The notes beneath the pieces were generated by a model. That model had not been told where the DNA came from. It worked only from the letters and a program-made list of their open reading frames with translations, and ran no database searches. A stretch of DNA of 7,514 nucleotides. Origin: Planococcus sp. (in: firmicutes) (GTDB lineage: Bacteria > Bacillota > Bacilli > Bacillales_A > Planococcaceae). Location of the stretch: NCBI GenBank assembly GCA_030147225.1, contig JASLAI010000376.1, positions 1 through 7,514 of the forward strand. Reading direction: 5' to 3'. Both the position numbers and the translations under genes were made by a program. This document shows positions 1 through 6,079 of this stretch, one piece after another. The first letter of the stretch is position 1. The number at the start of each line of letters is the position of its first letter.

Positions 1-856
1 CGAAAAGACTTTGGGCTCCGTAATTCCATTGCAGGACGATTCCTTCGTCATCAGTGACTATAATGCCGTCAGTAGCAGATTCAATAACCGACAGGAATTG
101 CAGGTTGTATTCATCGGACAAGGATTTGACTTTGGTTTCGCTATGAATGCTGACAATGGCAATCATCAGGATCAATGCCATTCCGATGCCAACATTAAAG
201 GCGATATAGCTATTGTCCATAGAATTGAAGGCTGCTGCTGAGTGATGGTGGACGGCTTCAAATGATGCAGCTGCCATTCCGATATAATGCATGCCTGAAA
301 CTCCGAAAGCAATCACAATGGCACTGACTGTCTTTAACCAGAAAAAATGATGGCGATTCCGGGAAAAAAACAGCAGGAACATAGCGAGTAGTGATGCGGC
401 AAAAGCGACAAGTACAGACAGGATCCACAGCAGCGGATCATAGTGGATGGCAGCCTGCATTTGCATTGCCGCCATTCCGATATAGTGCATGGCGGTAATT
501 CCTATCGTCATTAAGATGGCGCCGGCTAATACTTCGGTTTTTCGGATCATCGGCTTGCTGGTAATGGCAAAAGCAATCCCGCTTGCTAATAAAGCGGGGA
601 TGATTGAGGCGATAACCAAGTGTGTCTCATAAGCTACTTCCAACGATAAATGGGATGCCAGCATGCCGATGAAGTGCATCGACCAAATGCCAAGCCCCAT
701 AACGAGAGCGCCGAGCGAGAGCCACTTGATCCGTGCTTTTCCAACTGCTCCAAATAACATCGCATTGATGTTCAGCGCAATAAAAGCGGAGACAGCAACC
801 ACAGCAACAGAAAGAACAACCAGAAGAGGGTCGTAGGATAATGGTAGGGCTTTCAA
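1..856 (-). CDS. MHYT-domain membrane sensor with PAS domain (3' end outside window)
   Basis: Partial gene, read leftward; 285 codons are visible before the edge. The N-terminal half is an integral-membrane MHYT sensor. Motifs MHFIG (residues 60-64), MHYIG (123-127) and MHYIG (189-193) lie in hydrophobic helices of a roughly seven-helix module ending near residue 238. A linker follows, then the beginning of a PAS domain around residues 253-285 (FLSVIESATDGIIVTDDEG, then a W-N-x-G-A stretch). In known MHYT proteins the Met/His residues are proposed to bind copper and sense oxygen, CO or NO, and the module usually drives a GGDEF/EAL or histidine-kinase output; the output domain here is off the window. 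I chose TTG at 856 because AAAAGGAAGA (866-875) is spaced reasonably for it; GTG at 865 is in frame but only about 3 nt from the AAGGA core. All three motifs carry I where the family name has T. It is divergent from the uridylyltransferase gene. Family call is firm; ligand and output are unknown. Confidence 0.88.
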   Translation of the reverse strand, partial: MKALPLSYDPLLVVLSVAVVAVSAFIALNINAMLFGAVGKARIKWLSLGALVMGLGIWSMHFIGMLASHLSLEVAYETHLVIASIIPALLASGIAFAITSKPMIRKTEVLAGAILMTIGITAMHYIGMAAMQMQAAIHYDPLLWILSVLVAFAASLLAMFLLFFSRNRHHFFWLKTVSAIVIAFGVSGMHYIGMAAASFEAVHHHSAAAFNSMDNSYIAFNVGIGMALILMIAIVSIHSETKVKSLSDEYNLQFLSVIESATDGIIVTDDEGIVLQWNYGAQSLF

Positions 857-865
857 TTGGTTCAC

Positions 866-875
866 TCTTCCTTTT
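866..875 (-). promoter_or_regulatory. ribosome binding site deciding the MHYT gene start
   Basis: On the minus strand this reads AAAAGGAAGA. The AAGGA core ends 12 nt before the TTG at 856 and only 3 nt before the GTG at 865, so the TTG codon is the better-spaced initiator. The resulting N-terminus (MKALPLSYDPLLVVLS) also looks like the usual start of MHYT proteins. Confidence 0.55.
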
Positions 876-980
876 AAAATAATAGTGAGAACAGGAATAT
901 TTATGTGTAAAGTGGAAAATATTTAATGTAAATACAGATGAATAGTACATGTATCTTAGCATCTTAATAGAAGTTTGCCT

Positions 981-995
981 GAAATTTTAAATTTC
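981..995. repeat. inverted repeat GAAATTT-T-AAATTTC
   Basis: Perfect 7-bp arms around one base, flanked on both sides by the direct repeat TTAATAGAA (964-972 and 998-1006). It sits in the shared upstream region of two divergent genes, so an operator is possible. The region is AT-rich, however, and such palindromes arise by chance; no regulator family is recognised. Confidence 0.35.
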
Positions 996-1063
996 TGTTA
1001 ATAGAATCGTGCTAATTAAACTATTTTAATATATACTGGCTACAAACAGTGTTTTTTACAATT

Positions 1064-1092
1064 TTGATAGAATGTTTTCCGAAAATTAGGAT
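1064..1092 (+). promoter_or_regulatory. candidate SigA-type promoter for the uridylyltransferase gene
   Basis: A -35 box TTGATA (1064-1069, 5 of 6 to consensus) and a -10 box TAGGAT (1087-1092, 4 of 6) are separated by 17 bp. The start point would lie near 1099, giving a leader of nearly 60 nt before the ATG at 1157. Predicted from hexamers only. Confidence 0.4.
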
Positions 1093-1156
1093 TTCCGTAA
1101 AAAAATGTTAGTATTAACTTATACAAAATTATAATTAGGAATGAGAAGGTGAAGAG

Positions 1157-2038
1157 ATGCAAGTTAAAAAAGCGATAATTCCAGCTGCGGGTCTTGGAAC
1201 ACGATTCCTGCCAGCGACAAAAGCCATGCCGAAAGAAATGCTGCCAATCGTCGATAAACCAACGATTCAATACATAGTGGAGGAAGCGATCGCCTCCGGA
1301 ATTGAAGACATTATCATCGTGACAGGCAAAGGCAAACGAGCCATTGAGGACCATTTCGACCACGCCTTTGAATTGGAAGACACGTTATTTAAAAAAGGCA
1401 AAATCGATATGCTGGATTCTGTCCTTGAGACTTCCAATGTGGAAATCCACTACATTCGCCAAAAAGAGCCGCTCGGCCTTGGCCATGCCATCTGGTCTGC
1501 ACGCCGCTTTATTGGCAACGAACCGTTCGCTGTTTTGCTTGGAGACGACATTGTGGAAAACGACGAGCCATGTTTGGCTCAATTGATGAAGCAAAATGAA
1601 TTGACAGGCAAGAGCGTTATCGGTGTCCAGCAGGTACCAGAAGATGAAACACACCGCTACGGAATCATCAATCCTGTTACAATTGACGGCAAATTGATCA
1701 AAGTTGATAACTTTGTCGAAAAACCGGCAGCAGGCACAGCACCTTCCAACTATGCCATTATGGGCCGCTATATCCTGACTCCTGAAATTTTCGACTTTTT
1801 GGGTCAGCATCACTTGGGCGCAGGCGGTGAAATCCAGTTGACGGATGCGATTCAAATGCTGAATGAAGTTCAGTCGGTGTATGCTTACGAATTTGAGGGG
1901 CATCGGTTTGATGTAGGCGAGAAGTTTGGATTTATCGAAACAACCATTGAATTTGCTTTGAAACGCCCGGAATTGAGAGACCGGTTATTGAAGCTTTTTG
2001 AGGATAAATTAAAGGAATCGTATATTAACGAAAAATAA
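1157..2038 (+). CDS. galU: UTP--glucose-1-phosphate uridylyltransferase
   Basis: Cytoplasmic enzyme that makes UDP-glucose and pyrophosphate from UTP and glucose-1-phosphate. In Bacillota (gene often called gtaB) UDP-glucose feeds diglucosyl-diacylglycerol, the lipoteichoic acid anchor, and wall or capsule glycans. The 293 residues match the usual GtaB/GalU length. Visible family motifs: the nucleotide-binding segment starting [16 protein letters not shown] (residues 12-27) and ending LPIVDKP (29-35), [11 protein letters not shown] (102-112), LLGDD (127-131), VEKP (187-190), GEIQLTD (224-230) and the C-terminal [12 protein letters not shown] (248-259). The ATG at 1157 follows GAAGGTG (1145-1151) with a 5-nt gap. 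It is transcribed alone: a promoter candidate lies upstream and an intrinsic terminator follows at 2060-2093. The next gene is LtaS-like, a sensible functional neighbour. Identity is secure; paralogues with other sugar-phosphate preference exist, so UDP-glucose specificity is inferred. Confidence 0.97.
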   Translation: MQVKKAIIPAAGLGTRFLPATKAMPKEMLPIVDKPTIQYIVEEAIASGIEDIIIVTGKGKRAIEDHFDHAFELEDTLFKKGKIDMLDSVLETSNVEIHYIRQKEPLGLGHAIWSARRFIGNEPFAVLLGDDIVENDEPCLAQLMKQNELTGKSVIGVQQVPEDETHRYGIINPVTIDGKLIKVDNFVEKPAAGTAPSNYAIMGRYILTPEIFDFLGQHHLGAGGEIQLTDAIQMLNEVQSVYAYEFEGHRFDVGEKFGFIETTIEFALKRPELRDRLLKLFEDKLKESYINEK

Positions 2039-2059
2039 GTGCATGAGTTGAAAAGAACG

Positions 2060-2093
2060 AACCGCTTCAGCCAATTTGGCGAAGCGGTTTTTT
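2060..2093 (+). terminator. intrinsic terminator after galU
   Basis: AACCGCTTC (2060-2068) pairs with GAAGCGGTT (2081-2089). An inner GCC/GGC pair (2070-2072 with 2078-2080) extends the stem after a one-base bulge, leaving an AATTT loop. A T-run follows to 2093. It begins 21 nt after the stop codon. Confidence 0.9.
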
Positions 2094-2107
2094 CAATTCG
2101 ATGCAGC

Positions 2108-2136
2108 TTATCCGCATGGGCAAATAATGATACACT
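2108..2136 (+). promoter_or_regulatory. candidate promoter for the LtaS-like gene
   Basis: An extended -10 element, TGA followed by TACACT (2131-2136), lies 17 bp downstream of a weak -35 (TTATCC, 2108-2113). It lies between the preceding terminator and the LtaS-like gene, so it is well placed. It would give a leader of about 85 nt. Confidence 0.35.
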
Positions 2137-2226
2137 AGACAAAGTCGAACTCGGGAAATCGCTTTACGAGTAAGGGGATTGTCCTTCTCCTATATCAATC
2201 TTTACGATCAACAACAATAGAAATGA

Positions 2227-4353
2227 GTGTTTAGGGTGGATAAAAAGTTAAGTTTTAAAAAAATAGCCGTGTGGCTGCTGACCTTGTTTTTCATGGTGGT
2301 CTTACCGCTTGTGACGCTGTATGCCAGTGAACAGCTAATCCGCGAAGTGGTGACTTTGCCGCTGCGGGAATGGATGACGGAGTTTCCGGAACGCTTCATG
2401 GTCAATGTGCTGCTGGTGCTGGCGCTTTTCAACCTGCTGTATCTTCTGCCGAGAAAATGGTTCATGTTTACGAGTCTCTTAATGAGCGGGCTTTTGGTTG
2501 TTTTCGCTTATGCCAATAAAGTCAAAATGGAACTGCGCAGTTCGCCAATTTCCGTCGGTGACTTTGCTTTGCTTAATGAACTGGGTGGACTGGAGCAGCC
2601 GATTGGCGTCAATACACCGCTTTTAGCTGGTGTTGGCCTGGCCTTTGTCGCGCTAACCGTACTGATTTTCTTCGGAGTACCAAAACTAAAGGAGAACTGG
2701 TTCATCAAAGTCGGTGTTTTCCTCATTTCCGCATTGTTCCTGGTGATGCTGTGGACCGATAAGCCGGCTTCGCCGATGGATAAAGCGCAATTCGAGAATA
2801 CGTGGTGGAAGCTGGAGTTGGCGCTGATGCGCAATGGCGTGTTTGGAAATTTCGTCATGTTGGCCAAGCAGTCCAATATAGAACCGCCTGATGGGTTCTC
2901 TGCGAAAAATATGAAAAGTCTTGCAGAAAAATACGAGCCAACTGAAAGAACTTCTGAAGAAAAGCCGAATGTTATTTTCCTGATGAGTGAATCATTCATT
3001 GATCCGTATTCTTTCGGCGAACAGCATTTTGCCAAAGATCCGATTCCGAATTTCCACCGGCTGTATGATGAATCTCTGCACGGGGGTATGTACTCATCTG
3101 AATTCGGAGGAGGTACGGCCAATGTGGAGTTTGAAGCGCTGACTGGTTTCAGCATGCAATTCATGCCGGCCAATTTTGTTCCTTATCAATTGTATGTGAC
3201 TCAAGCTTTGCCATCTGCTGCCTATGCTTTTAGAGAAGCGGATTACGAGACGACAGCGATTCACTCTTATTATGGCTGGTTTTACCAGCGCGAATCGGTT
3301 TATCGCCAACTTGGCTTTAACCGATTCGTCTCAGGCGAATTCATGGATCTGGATCACTCCAATGACGCCGGAAAAGGGTTTCCAAAAGATAAGCACATAA
3401 CCAATTCAATTTTGGCAACCTTGGATGAAACCGAAGGTCCTGATTTTATTCACGCAGTGGCAGCGGAAGGCCATATGCCGTATCATAAGACCGAACAATC
3501 GGAATTTCTGAAGTCTGATACATTGCCCGACGACACGCGGCAGTATTTAAATAATTTCACTGAGAAAATGCACAGTGTCGACCGGGAGCTCGGCCGTATG
3601 GTGGAGCTAATTGAAGCGCGTGACGAACCTACTGTCATTGTGTTTTTTGGAGACCATTACCCGTCTTTCCCGGATAACGAAGCGGTGTACGGAGCGGAAG
3701 GCACGCAAGTCGCCAATGACTTGCTGGGAAATTACGATGATTTTATTGCCACCCATAAAGTGCCTTATTTCATCTGGAAATCCGATGGCAATAAACCCGC
3801 AGAACTGGATGTAACACCCAACCAGTTCAGTGCATTGGCACTGGAAATGGCCGGCGTTCAAGGAACTACGGTCACGGCTATACTCGACGAAATGCGTGAA
3901 CAAGGGGATTCAGTGATTCCGTATAACCAATGGCAGTCGCAGATGGGCAGACAAACTCAGGAAATGAAGGACTTGCAGATGATCCAATACGATTTGCTGC
4001 ATGGCAAACGCTATTCGGAATATTTGATGCCGGAGCTGGTCAGAACCCCGTCCCCAGATTATCATCTTGGACTGTATGCCGAAATGAATGCGCAGAAAGT
4101 CGTTGAGACGCCCGAGTCGTATGAACTTTACATTGAAGGCGCGCCGAGATTTTCGGAAGTCCTCATTGATGGCAAACCGATCGCCGCGGAATGGCAGACA
4201 GCTGAGCAGGGCTTGGCCATGTTTAGTATCCCAAAACAGCAAGTGGAAAGAGACGCTGAAATTCAAGTAGTGGTTTATAATTCTCGGAACGCTGTCTTAA
4301 GAAAAACAAATGTATTTACAATAGAAGAAACAGTTCAAATGAGCAGACAGTAA
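2227..4353 (+). CDS. LTA synthase family protein (LtaS/MdoB-like, sulfatase fold)
   Basis: Membrane enzyme of the alkaline-phosphatase/sulfatase superfamily, COG1368 type. LtaS relatives move glycerol-phosphate from phosphatidylglycerol onto a growing lipoteichoic acid or another acceptor at the outer membrane face. Five hydrophobic helices (about 13-33, 57-75, 78-96, 130-150, 158-177) precede an extracellular catalytic domain from about 246. Expected active-site residues are present: E255 in MSES, T297 in GGGTAN (catalytic nucleophile), W351 and R355 in the WFYQR segment, H416 in EGHMPY, and D476-H477 in FFGDHY. The GGGTANVEFEALTG signature differs from housekeeping LtaS. A further C-terminal segment (about 610-708) looks beta-rich. 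At 708 residues it is longer than typical LtaS (about 620-660). The start is uncertain: neither GTG 2227 nor in-frame GTG 2236 has a good ribosome binding site, and ATG 2223 is out of frame and stops after three codons. Lipoteichoic acid polymerase, primase, or glycan phosphoglycerol transferase are all possible. Confidence 0.9.
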   Translation: MFRVDKKLSFKKIAVWLLTLFFMVVLPLVTLYASEQLIREVVTLPLREWMTEFPERFMVNVLLVLALFNLLYLLPRKWFMFTSLLMSGLLVVFAYANKVKMELRSSPISVGDFALLNELGGLEQPIGVNTPLLAGVGLAFVALTVLIFFGVPKLKENWFIKVGVFLISALFLVMLWTDKPASPMDKAQFENTWWKLELALMRNGVFGNFVMLAKQSNIEPPDGFSAKNMKSLAEKYEPTERTSEEKPNVIFLMSESFIDPYSFGEQHFAKDPIPNFHRLYDESLHGGMYSSEFGGGTANVEFEALTGFSMQFMPANFVPYQLYVTQALPSAAYAFREADYETTAIHSYYGWFYQRESVYRQLGFNRFVSGEFMDLDHSNDAGKGFPKDKHITNSILATLDETEGPDFIHAVAAEGHMPYHKTEQSEFLKSDTLPDDTRQYLNNFTEKMHSVDRELGRMVELIEARDEPTVIVFFGDHYPSFPDNEAVYGAEGTQVANDLLGNYDDFIATHKVPYFIWKSDGNKPAELDVTPNQFSALALEMAGVQGTTVTAILDEMREQGDSVIPYNQWQSQMGRQTQEMKDLQMIQYDLLHGKRYSEYLMPELVRTPSPDYHLGLYAEMNAQKVVETPESYELYIEGAPRFSEVLIDGKPIAAEWQTAEQGLAMFSIPKQQVERDAEIQVVVYNSRNAVLRKTNVFTIEETVQMSRQ

Positions 4354-4388
4354 AAGCAGCGGCCAAGTTTTCTTGGCCGCTGCTTTTT
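4352..4388. terminator. shared bidirectional terminator between convergent genes
   Basis: A perfect 15-bp stem (4353-4367 with 4372-4386), GC-rich in its core, encloses a TTTT loop. A-rich and T-rich flanks give a U-tail in both directions. The stem includes the last base(s) of the LtaS-like stop codon (4351-4353), and the right flank reaches the deacetylase stop codon (4387-4389). It therefore ends both transcripts. Confidence 0.93.
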
Positions 4389-5340
4389 AATAGGATTCAA
4401 TTACTTCAATCAGTTGTTTTCCAGAATACGCCCCGTCAGCGGTGATGCGCTTTAATTCGAAGGGCGCTGAGCTTTGGGTATTGACTCCGCTGCTTACAGT
4501 GAAGGCAAGTTTGTAGCCTGCTTTTTGCGCTAAACGGATTGTGTCTTCTGAATAATCTCCATAAGGATAGCTGATGGCTGTGACTTCGGTTCCCAAGTTT
4601 TTTTCGATGGCGTTTTTCGATGCCACAAAATCCGAATAAATCCGTTCTTCAAATTCTTTCTGGGTTTCCAGTCTCTCGTCGAATTGAGCAGGGCTGGCAA
4701 TCAATCCCCGATTTTGACCTTTCGTATTTAGCTGTTTTGAATGCGAATCCCAGGTGTGGCTCTGGATGCTGAGGGTTCCCGCCATTTCCCGCGCCTGCTG
4801 CCAGGAAATTTTCTCATACTCATCAGGTGTCACCCCGTCCTTTTCAAAAATACGGCTGGCAATGACATAGACGCTTGCTTTCATATCAAGTTCTTTCAGG
4901 ACCGGAAAGGCTTCTGTGTAATTGCTGATATAACCATCATCGAAGGTGATGAGGATCGGTTTTTCCGGAAGAGCGATATTTTGTTCAACATGATTCAGTA
5001 AATCGTTTTCGGTAATGCATGTATACCCAGCTGATTTCAAAGCCAGCATCTGTTCTTTAAAACGTGCTGGATCAATGCTGATAGTATCATTTCGACCAGG
5101 CAGCAAAATGTGGTACATCAATACCGGAACTTCTGCAGCAATTATTTCGTTGCTTACTTCAATAATTTTTGGGGAAGTAATGGAGATGATGTTGGACTTG
5201 TCATCCCAAGCGATCTCAAGCCCAAAGTTCTCGGAGAGAAAACTTAGCGGAATCAATGTTCTACCATCAATGATGACAGGTGGAGCAGCAATGGTTATAG
5301 GTTTTCCATTGATTACAGCTGTATTTTTTCCAGCAGTCAA
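4387..5340 (-). CDS. 3' fragment: second stalk repeat and NodB deacetylase domain
   Basis: Open frame of 317 codons if read from the TTG at 5340; that codon is probably an internal Leu (residue 88 of the joined protein) rather than a real start. Residues 1-58 hold the second stalk repeat (VINGKPITIAAPPVIIDGRT, then L-I-P-L and W-D-D-K). NodB motifs follow: VPVLMYH (71-77), TFDDG (132-136, catalytic Asp and metal Asp), SHTWDSH (194-200, with metal-binding H195 and H200) and SYPYG (257-261). The C-terminal LAFTVSSGVN (278-287) and LKRIT (296-300) are also typical. The SHxxDxH spacing resembles secreted PgaB/IcaB-like deacetylases more than the simplest NodB form. The catalytic residues look intact, so decay is not evident apart from the frameshift. 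Translated alone it would lack an export signal and remain cytoplasmic. Confidence 0.8.
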   Translation of the reverse strand: MTAGKNTAVINGKPITIAAPPVIIDGRTLIPLSFLSENFGLEIAWDDKSNIISITSPKIIEVSNEIIAAEVPVLMYHILLPGRNDTISIDPARFKEQMLALKSAGYTCITENDLLNHVEQNIALPEKPILITFDDGYISNYTEAFPVLKELDMKASVYVIASRIFEKDGVTPDEYEKISWQQAREMAGTLSIQSHTWDSHSKQLNTKGQNRGLIASPAQFDERLETQKEFEERIYSDFVASKNAIEKNLGTEVTAISYPYGDYSEDTIRLAQKAGYKLAFTVSSGVNTQSSAPFELKRITADGAYSGKQLIEVIESY

Positions 5341-5369
5341 CTCGATAATGTCAGAATCGAATTTTATGG

Positions 5370-5379
5370 TTATTTTTTT
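5370..5379 (-). other. A_AAA_AAA slippery heptamer abutting TAA stop
   Basis: On the minus strand the zero-frame codons are TCA AAA AAA TAA, so the A7 run is in the exact phase of an X_XXY_YYZ -1 slippery heptamer. Slipping -1 reads the next codon as ATA and enters the deacetylase frame. I see no strong hairpin downstream and only a weak purine stretch upstream, so stimulatory signals are not evident. Confidence 0.55.
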
Positions 5380-5600
5380 GATTTATTATTCCATTCGACT
5401 GAAACGCCCAGCGAAGTGATTGTCTGACGGATTGGAACCATCACCCGGTTGTTTTGAATAACAGGGGGAACGTCGTATTCCATTAAGCTGCTGTCTTGAA
5501 AAACCAGAATGGCAGAGTTTTTATCTATTTGAAAACTGTAAAGCCAAAAGCTGATGCCAGCGAGAAATAAAGCGCATAAAGCGACTCCAGATTTCTTCAT
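5370..5600 (-). CDS. 5' fragment: signal/anchor plus first stalk repeat (76 aa)
   Basis: Begins ATG at 5600. A short positively charged start (MKK) and a hydrophobic stretch (VALCALFLAGISFWLY, 6-21) form a signal peptide or anchor; the Cys at 9 is not in a lipobox. Residues about 30-76 match the first copper-amine-oxidase-N1-like repeat: DVPPVIQNNRVMVPIRQ, then SLGVSVEWNNKSKK, after which TAA stops the frame at 5370-5372. Alone it would be a truncated stalk with no catalytic part. The ATG has no good ribosome binding site of its own; a purine-rich site lies further upstream at 5633-5640, in front of a small ORF that overlaps this start. Confidence 0.6.
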   Translation of the reverse strand: MKKSGVALCALFLAGISFWLYSFQIDKNSAILVFQDSSLMEYDVPPVIQNNRVMVPIRQTITSLGVSVEWNNKSKK

Positions 5601-5620
5601 TTTACAATACCAATATGCAT
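5597..5620 (-). CDS. possible 7-codon leader ORF overlapping the deacetylase start
   Basis: ATG at 5620 encodes MHIGIVK, then TGA; the stop overlaps the deacetylase ATG as ATGA. AGAGAGGA (minus strand, 5633-5640) lies 12 nt upstream, a little long but the only good ribosome binding site here. This arrangement would allow translational coupling. Alternatively, one more A in the AAAA run at the junction would fuse this peptide to the signal peptide, as MHIGIVKMKKSG. Speculative because it is so short. Confidence 0.25.
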   Translation of the reverse strand: MHIGIVK

Positions 5621-5664
5621 ATATGTAACTAGTCCTCTCTATAGATAAATAGTCATGTAAAAAG

Positions 5665-5693
5665 AGTATCTTCTACTAATTGGTGATTGTCAA
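5665..5693 (-). promoter_or_regulatory. SigA-type promoter for the deacetylase gene
   Basis: On the minus strand, a perfect -35 TTGACA (5693-5688) and a -10 GATACT (5670-5665, 4 of 6) are separated by exactly 17 bp. The start point would be near 5658, giving a leader of about 58 nt that includes the ribosome binding site at 5633-5640. This is the best promoter in the window, and its retention suggests the gene is still transcribed. Confidence 0.7.
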
Positions 5694-5758
5694 TAATAAT
5701 TTAGGTATTTATAATTATTTATAATTAAATAAAGAGGTACTTTTAACACTCATAAAAG

Positions 5759-5770
5759 GATGGAAATTCA
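5759..5770 (+). repeat. 12-bp direct repeat GATGGAAATTCA, copy 1
   Basis: Identical to 6204-6215, 445 bp downstream. The two copies bracket most of the AT-rich gap, including the remnant ORF. Twelve bases is short; a footprint of an inserted segment is possible but chance is not excluded. Confidence 0.3.
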
Positions 5771-5887
5771 ACCCTGTAATTATGGAAGAGTTCTGCTTAT
5801 TACAAAGAAATGCTAATGAAAAATATTGAATTTCAGTCTTTGTAACTAGTCAGATCTTAAGTAAGCAACAAAATCAAAAACCTTTTT

Positions 5888-6079
5888 TTAGATGATTTTC
5901 TCCGAAAACTTGTTGTAGAACCTCGAGTATCCAGCTCTTTCGAGAATCAGACGTATAGCATCAAATTTAATGGCAGCAAATGCATACTCTTTTAGTAATA
6001 GCAGGAGGGAGAAATTGTCTTTGTCATGCACTAGTTTTTTATGAAAGTGATTTTTATTCCCGAGTATCGAAGAATGTGC
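5888..6079 (-). pseudogene. unrecognised protein-like remnant (63 codons, no start)
   Basis: Between an upstream TAA and the stop at 5888-5890 the minus strand is open for 63 codons but has no credible start or ribosome binding site. The last 35 or so codons read like a real protein end: LLKEYAFAAIKFDAIRLILE, then RAGYSRFYNKFSEKII, with regular amphipathic spacing and little low-complexity sequence despite the AT-rich surroundings. I do not recognise the family. The short basic C-terminus and the setting would suit the tail of a transposase or similar mobile-element gene, but that is a guess. It could also be a chance open stretch. Confidence 0.28.

Larger units (their letters stand above)
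857..1156. other. AT-rich divergent intergenic region
   Basis: This 300-bp gap separates the leftward sensor gene from the rightward uridylyltransferase gene. I see no convincing coding sequence in it. It holds a candidate plus-strand promoter (1064-1092), a second possible -10 (TATAAT at 1130-1135) without a good -35 and too close to the start codon to leave a normal leader, a 15-bp inverted repeat (981-995) and a directly repeated TTAATAGAA (964-972 and 998-1006). No clear minus-strand promoter for the sensor gene stands out. Confidence 0.6.
4387..5600 (-). pseudogene. frameshifted polysaccharide deacetylase with Cu-amine-oxidase-N1-like stalk
   Basis: As written, this gene is broken into two frames by one missing base in the A7 run at 5373-5379 (read on the minus strand). 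Frame 1 ends TCA AAA AAA TAA. Adding one A, or slipping -1, continues ...K-K-I-T-I-K-F-D... straight into the second frame with no further stop, giving 404 residues. Domains in order: N-terminal signal/anchor helix (about 5-23), a stalk resembling the copper amine oxidase N-terminal domain in two half repeats (about 30-145), and a NodB-type deacetylase domain (about 158-400). The break falls at the end of the first stalk repeat, where the family has a K-x-I-T-I strand, so the joined reading is what the family expects. The intact protein should be membrane-tethered or secreted and remove acetyl groups from an amino-sugar polymer such as poly-N-acetylglucosamine or peptidoglycan. Sequencing error, phase variation, programmed slippage and real decay cannot be separated from sequence alone. 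Confidence 0.82.

Noticed and set aside
11..241. Plus-strand open frame of 76 codons
   Set aside because: It lies antisense to the MHYT-PAS gene, whose minus-strand translation has clear domain motifs; no ribosome binding site.
627..962. Minus-strand open frame of 111 codons covering the MHYT gene start
   Set aside because: Different frame from the MHYT motifs, Cys-rich low-quality translation, no ribosome binding site.
1385..1903. Minus-strand open frame of 172 codons inside galU
   Set aside because: Antisense shadow of a strongly conserved gene; translation resembles no protein I know.
2508..3173. Minus-strand open frame of 221 codons inside the LtaS-like gene
   Set aside because: Antisense shadow; the plus strand carries the membrane helices and active-site motifs.
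5783..5830. Short plus-strand frame beginning MEEFCLLQRNANEKY
   Set aside because: Only 15 codons, poor ribosome binding site, no neighbour logic.
5872..5899. AAAATCA...TGATTTT hairpin near the end of the remnant frame
   Set aside because: A-T pairs dominate and the stem is weak; not a convincing terminator.
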